Shown here piece by piece: positions 7,204 through 10,889 of a DNA stretch of 10,889 nt (the stretch's first letter is position 1; each line of letters starts with the position of its first letter). Position numbers and translations under genes: made by a program. Source of the DNA: an uncultured bacterium (GTDB lineage Bacteria > Cyanobacteriota > Vampirovibrionia > Gastranaerophilales > Gastranaerophilaceae); contig CAMAGQ010000045.1 in NCBI GenBank assembly GCA_945833895.1, positions 1 to 10,889 on the forward strand, in the 5' to 3' direction. Below the pieces are notes generated by a model. That model saw nothing but the letters and a program-made list of their open reading frames with translations. It was not told the origin of the DNA and searched no databases.

Positions 7204-8154
7204 ATGAAGATAGACTTAAACAAGAAAAATTCAATCAGAAAAGCATTCGGAAAAACTTTAACTGATTTAGGAGAATTAAACGAAAAAATCGTGGTCATGG
7301 ATGCAGATTTGGCATGCTCAACACAAACAAAAATGTTCGGAGACAAATTTCCTGACAGGTTCTTTGATTCGGGGATTGCCGAGCAGGATATGATAGCAAC
7401 AGCGGCAGGTATGGCATCAGAAGGGAAAATTCCGTTCGTTGCAAGTTTTGCAATGTTTGCAACCGGCAGAACTTATGACCAGATAAGAAACAGCGTTTGC
7501 TATCCGAAGTTCAATGTGAAAATTATCGGAACGCATGGCGGAATTACAGTCGGCGAAGACGGTGCAACACACCAGGCACTTGAAGATATTGCACTAATGA
7601 GAAATATTCCAAACATGAGCGTTATTGTTCCCGCAGACTGTAGAGAATGTGAAGAAGTTATCAGATACGCATCTTTGCATGACGGTCCAATGTATATAAG
7701 GATTTCAAGATGTAATGTTCCTGATATTTTTGACGAGCATTATCATTTTAACTTCAAAAAGGCTCAAATTCTGGAGGAAGGTTCTGATATTTCAATATTT
7801 ACAAACGGTGAAACTCTTCCTGAGGTTCTTGTTGCCGCTGAAGAGTTGAAAAAAGAAAACATCTCGGTAGAAGTTATAAACGTTCCGGTTGTTAAACCGC
7901 TTGATGTCGAAACCGTTGTACAAAGTGCGAAGAAAACAAATTTTGTAATTACAATAGAAAACCATTCGATAATTGGAGGTTTAGGCTCAGCAGTTTGCGA
8001 AGCGTTATCGGAAAAATATCCGACAAAAGTCCGCAGAATAGGTATTAATGATGAATTCGGACAGAGCGGTTCGTCAGATGCCTTACTTGAATACTACGGA
8101 TTAAACGCAAAAGGCTTGGCAAAAAGAATTAAAACCCTTTATAGTAAAAGATAA
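7204..8154 (+). CDS. Transketolase, C-terminal subunit (split form)
   Basis: The protein corresponds to the C-terminal half of transketolase: the pyrimidine-binding (Pyr) domain at about residues 8-170 and the transketolase C-terminal domain at about 190-312. In split transketolases this chain pairs with a separate N-terminal subunit (PP domain) to bind thiamine diphosphate and transfer two-carbon ketol units in the pentose phosphate pathway. Visible motifs are GIAEQDM (57-63), whose Glu60 should contact the cofactor pyrimidine, and GEDGATHQ (117-124), the sugar-binding loop. The 316-residue length is normal for this subunit. The start is firm: a stop codon (7201-7203) directly precedes the ATG, and GAGG lies at 7194-7197. 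The N-terminal subunit, often next door, is absent here and must be elsewhere if the enzyme is active. ftsE follows after 18 bp. Confidence 0.9.
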   Translation: MKIDLNKKNSIRKAFGKTLTDLGELNEKIVVMDADLACSTQTKMFGDKFPDRFFDSGIAEQDMIATAAGMASEGKIPFVASFAMFATGRTYDQIRNSVCYPKFNVKIIGTHGGITVGEDGATHQALEDIALMRNIPNMSVIVPADCRECEEVIRYASLHDGPMYIRISRCNVPDIFDEHYHFNFKKAQILEEGSDISIFTNGETLPEVLVAAEELKKENISVEVINVPVVKPLDVETVVQSAKKTNFVITIENHSIIGGLGSAVCEALSEKYPTKVRRIGINDEFGQSGSSDALLEYYGLNAKGLAKRIKTLYSKR

Positions 8155-8172
8155 CAGAACAAGGATTATTAA

Positions 8173-8850
8173 ATGATTACATTTCAACACGTAACAAAAC
8201 GATATAAAAATGATAGTTTTGCATTAAAAAACGTAGACCTTGAAATTCACTCAGGTGAATTCGTATTCATTGTCGGGGCTTCAGGTGCAGGAAAATCAAC
8301 CCTGATGAAACTTCTATATGCGGAAGAAAAGCCTACGACAGGCATTATTTCTATCGGAGGTCTAAATATTGCAAACATTGCAAATAACAAAATCCCGAAC
8401 CTTAGACGTTGTATGGGCATTGTATTTCAGGATTATAAACTACTGCAAAATCAGACAGTATATGATAATGTAGCGTATGTAATTCGTACAATGGGAATTA
8501 GCAGCAGAGAAATCGATGCCAGAGTAAACGGGGCACTTAAAATTGTCGGCTTAACCGATAAAATGAGGGCAAAACCGAGCGAATTATCCGGCGGAGAACA
8601 GCAAAGAGTAGGTATTGCACGTGCAATCGTAAACGGGCCGCCTTTGCTTATCGCAGACGAACCGACGGGAAATCTTGACCCGAAAAATTCAATGGAAATC
8701 ATGCAAATTCTTGATCAAATCAACCAAAGAGGTATTACCGTTATTGTTTCAACACACGATAACGCGATGGTTGATTACTTCAGAAAAAGGGTTATTACTT
8801 TAGATCAAGGACAAATAGTAAGAGATATACAAGCAGGTACTTATGAATAA
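8173..8850 (+). CDS. ftsE: Cell division ATP-binding protein FtsE
   Basis: This is the ABC-type ATPase of the FtsEX complex, which sits on the cytoplasmic face of the division-site membrane and uses ATP hydrolysis to control peptidoglycan hydrolases through FtsX. All nucleotide-binding motifs are intact in 225 residues: Walker A GASGAGKST (35-43), Q-loop Gln86 (FQDYKLL), signature LSGGEQQR (138-145), Walker B LLIADEP (158-164) with catalytic Glu163, D-loop GNLD (166-169) and switch His195. The length and the FQDYKLL phrase are typical of FtsE rather than of general exporters. AAGGA (8161-8165) serves as ribosome binding site. The gene follows the transketolase subunit by 18 bp, and its last 8 bases overlap ftsX. 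Confidence 0.95.
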   Translation: MITFQHVTKRYKNDSFALKNVDLEIHSGEFVFIVGASGAGKSTLMKLLYAEEKPTTGIISIGGLNIANIANNKIPNLRRCMGIVFQDYKLLQNQTVYDNVAYVIRTMGISSREIDARVNGALKIVGLTDKMRAKPSELSGGEQQRVGIARAIVNGPPLLIADEPTGNLDPKNSMEIMQILDQINQRGITVIVSTHDNAMVDYFRKRVITLDQGQIVRDIQAGTYE

Positions 8851-9742
8851 AAATCTAAAAGCGAATGTAAAAAGCCAAATTCCAAAGGGTTGGCTTTGCG
8901 AATTGAGAATATTATACAGACTGGGAATGGAAACTCTGAGCGATATTTTTAGAACAGGCTGGATGAATGTCATTATTATAACTACAATGGCGGCAATCTT
9001 GATGATTTTTGGAGCATGCTTCAGGTCGGCAATTTCTATTTCATCTTTTTCAAAAGAGTTGGGCAACGCTCTTGAGATTTCTGTTTACCTGAGAAATAAT
9101 ACGGATGCTGCGGTTATAAAAAGTAAAATTCAGCGTTTTGACCACGTTGAAAGCATTAAAATAATTCCAAAAGCAGAATCTTGGAACAGGCTAAAAGATG
9201 AAATGAGCCTGCCAAATGTCGAAAATCCGCTGCCTGACACATTACGTGTAAAAGTTGATTCACCTGAAAGTCTTGAATCTGTATTTAATAATATCAGACA
9301 GATTAAAGACGTTGAAGAAATGAATTACGCTAAAGATTTGGCAAAGAAAATTGAACTTATAAACCACGTTATAAAAACGATTACACTTGTTGTTATAGGG
9401 ATAATGGGACTACTAACGATAACCATTATTAATAATACTATACAACTTGTCATTCAATCTCGTAAAGACGAAATTGAAATTATGCGATTGATGGGCGTAA
9501 GTAACTGGTACATAAGGTTTCCGTTCATAATGCAGGGTGCTTTTTACGGATTTACAGGGTCGTTGCTTGCACTTGTTCCGCTAAACTATGTGCAAACAGG
9601 GCTTAACAACGTACATAAATTTTTCATGATACCGATACCGCCTAATGCTCAAGGAATTGTTTTGATTGTAATGTTTTCTATGAGTATTTTATTCGGAGCT
9701 ATCGGCAGTTTCTGGTGTATCAAAAAACATCTTCAGGTTTAA
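8843..9742 (+). CDS. ftsX: Cell division membrane protein FtsX
   Basis: FtsX is the membrane half of FtsEX; it passes the ATPase conformational signal to cell-wall hydrolases or their activators outside the membrane. The 299-residue protein shows the family layout: a cytoplasmic N-terminus (1-41), TM1 (about 42-62), a large extracytoplasmic loop (about 65-175, including NPLPDTLRV), TM2 (about 177-200), a cytoplasmic loop with SRKDEIEIMRLMGVSNWYIR (206-225) that closely follows the conserved FtsX sequence, TM3 (about 227-248) and TM4 (about 269-292), then a short cytoplasmic tail. The start lies inside the end of ftsE (ATGAATAA shared), indicating translational coupling. No hydrolase gene is adjacent within the window; the next gene is a degenerate signalling protein 6 bp away in the same reading frame. 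Confidence 0.94.
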   Translation: MNKNLKANVKSQIPKGWLCELRILYRLGMETLSDIFRTGWMNVIIITTMAAILMIFGACFRSAISISSFSKELGNALEISVYLRNNTDAAVIKSKIQRFDHVESIKIIPKAESWNRLKDEMSLPNVENPLPDTLRVKVDSPESLESVFNNIRQIKDVEEMNYAKDLAKKIELINHVIKTITLVVIGIMGLLTITIINNTIQLVIQSRKDEIEIMRLMGVSNWYIRFPFIMQGAFYGFTGSLLALVPLNYVQTGLNNVHKFFMIPIPPNAQGIVLIVMFSMSILFGAIGSFWCIKKHLQV

Positions 9743-9748
9743 TATTTA

Positions 9749-10889
9749 ATGGCAGATAATAATCGAATAGTCTTAATTACGGATAATGATGAAAACGCAA
9801 AATCAGTTTTAGAAAAGTTGGTTTTGCTTCGTAACACTGACAATATCACGATTTATCCGTATCATAATCTTAAAAATACTCTGAAAGATTCTGTTTTTAA
9901 CCTTGCAATTCTTGTTGAAGATGAGGACGAAGAGTCTACACTGAAATTAATTAATAATATTAAACAAGCAAATAATGATATTCAAATACTATTAATATTA
10001 AATAAGATTAATCCTGAGTTGATTATCAAGGCTTACGATAACGGGATTTACGACTATTTGCAAATTGATGCCCCGAATTATGACTACATGATTAAGGCGG
10101 TAAATTGCTTCAAATACGCAATGCAAAAGGATGAAAACCGCAGAAACAAGAAATTTTTAAATCAAGTTGGTGTAATTGACTCAAAAACCGACTTATACCA
10201 CCAGAAATACTTAAAAGAAATTTTCATTGATATTTCTGAAGAAACAGGCATTAAACATGGAACGTTTACGATTTTAACCCTTGATGAGTCTAATAAAACA
10301 AAAGTTTCCACAAACAGGCTTGCCCGCACACTGAAATCAAACCTGAGGAATGACGATATTGTTGCAATAGGACGGGGCGGAAAGTTTTATATAATTTTGC
10401 AAAACATGGATTTATCGGGAACAAAAAGCGTCTTGCAAAAAATTCAGGATAAAATGGGCGAAAACTTTAAGTTGCGTGCAGGAATTTCAAAAATCGGAAT
10501 TCAATCTTTTGAAACTTTGGAAAAAATCTCATCAGACGGATTAACGTCCGCTATTCAAAATGACGTCCTTGCAGTTTGTCTGGAAAACAGTATTGATGCT
10601 CAAAATACTTGGCTTGAAGACGACGAAAACGAAAAGCCGGTAAAAGAGTACAAGCTGTTTAAAAATGCTTTCACAAACAAAATGCAAAATGTCATAACAC
10701 CGATTTTTTACCGTTATCAAAAGACATTTGAAACAAAACTGACAAATACAAAAGTCAGCCAGTATGCAAACAATATTGAGTGCGTTTTTAGTTTGAAAAA
10801 TGACAAAATCCACAGTGAACTTGTCATGCGTTATGACGGTTTTGCAAAGTTTAAAATAGAAATAAATCACAGCGGATTAGATAGTGCGG
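9749..10889 (+). CDS. Degenerate receiver plus GGDEF-like protein, 3' end outside window
   Basis: The frame is open from the ATG at 9749 to the window end (380 residues and one extra base, no stop), so the gene is partial. Residues 5-125 follow the receiver fold: an acidic TDNDEN (11-16) after strand 1, NLAILVEDED after strand 3, LLILN where Thr/Ser is usual, and YDYLQIDAP where the conserved Lys-Pro should be. The missing Lys and unclear Asp suggest a pseudo-receiver. Residues about 140-280 resemble a GGDEF domain: SKTDLYHQKYL (145-155) matches the LTGLYNRRYF region, but the signature aligns as RGGKF (209-213), lacking catalytic residues. RNDD (200-203), five residues ahead, sits at the RxxD I-site position. 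Residues 300-380 hold an unrecognised alpha/beta segment. It follows ftsX by 6 bp with a weak AGG site (9735-9737), suggesting coupling. A c-di-GMP or protein-binding adaptor is an inference. Confidence 0.78.
   Translation, partial: MADNNRIVLITDNDENAKSVLEKLVLLRNTDNITIYPYHNLKNTLKDSVFNLAILVEDEDEESTLKLINNIKQANNDIQILLILNKINPELIIKAYDNGIYDYLQIDAPNYDYMIKAVNCFKYAMQKDENRRNKKFLNQVGVIDSKTDLYHQKYLKEIFIDISEETGIKHGTFTILTLDESNKTKVSTNRLARTLKSNLRNDDIVAIGRGGKFYIILQNMDLSGTKSVLQKIQDKMGENFKLRAGISKIGIQSFETLEKISSDGLTSAIQNDVLAVCLENSIDAQNTWLEDDENEKPVKEYKLFKNAFTNKMQNVITPIFYRYQKTFETKLTNTKVSQYANNIECVFSLKNDKIHSELVMRYDGFAKFKIEINHSGLDSA

Noticed and set aside
7204..8154. Reading the gene as DXS or a pyruvate dehydrogenase E1 beta subunit, or as a transketolase truncated by frameshift
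   Set aside because: GEDGATHQ and the length fit the transketolase C-terminal subunit, and the upstream DNA has an in-frame stop and no N-terminal-half coding sequence in any nearby frame.
10541..10870. Minus-strand frame of 109 codons near the right edge
   Set aside because: It lies fully opposite the open plus-strand gene that shows receiver and GGDEF-like features, and its protein is Phe/Cys/Ile-rich without a domain.

Overview
The window is chromosomal, housekeeping-type DNA from an AT-rich bacterium (GC in the upper thirties by eye). It is gene-dense, with short intergenic gaps, purine-rich ribosome binding sites and ordinary sigma-70-like promoters. The gene mix, a cytoplasmic Pro/Gln-rich HEAT-repeat protein and a palindromic intergenic repeat at the left edge fit gut Vampirovibrionia/Melainabacteria (Gastranaerophilales). 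That assignment rests on recall of similar genomes, not on a search, and is only moderately secure.

Left block (1-4230, minus strand): a palindromic repeat-like element (1-69) and a strong intrinsic terminator (84-117) follow argS (arginyl-tRNA synthetase). Upstream of argS, 49 bp away, is a large divergent alpha-D-phosphohexomutase. The two may be co-transcribed, with a possible internal promoter for argS.

Middle block (4231-7203): a divergent intergenic region precedes two adjacent PlsC-type acyltransferases (4333-5729, plus strand), which probably arose by tandem duplication and act in phospholipid synthesis. A bidirectional terminator (5757-5786) separates them from a convergent minus-strand gene for a protein with a long Pro/Gln/Thr/Val-rich N-terminal region and C-terminal HEAT-type repeats.

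Right block (7204-10889, plus strand): a good promoter (7120-7148) drives a tightly packed cluster. It comprises a stand-alone C-terminal half of transketolase, ftsE, ftsX (overlapping ftsE by 8 bp) and, 6 bp after ftsX, a long open frame that runs off the right end. This last gene encodes a receiver-like domain followed by a GGDEF-like domain. Both lack their key catalytic residues, while an RxxD motif sits where the c-di-GMP inhibitory site lies in true GGDEF proteins. Its tight linkage to ftsEX is the most interesting feature of the window. No tRNA, rRNA, CRISPR array, transposase or phage gene was seen.
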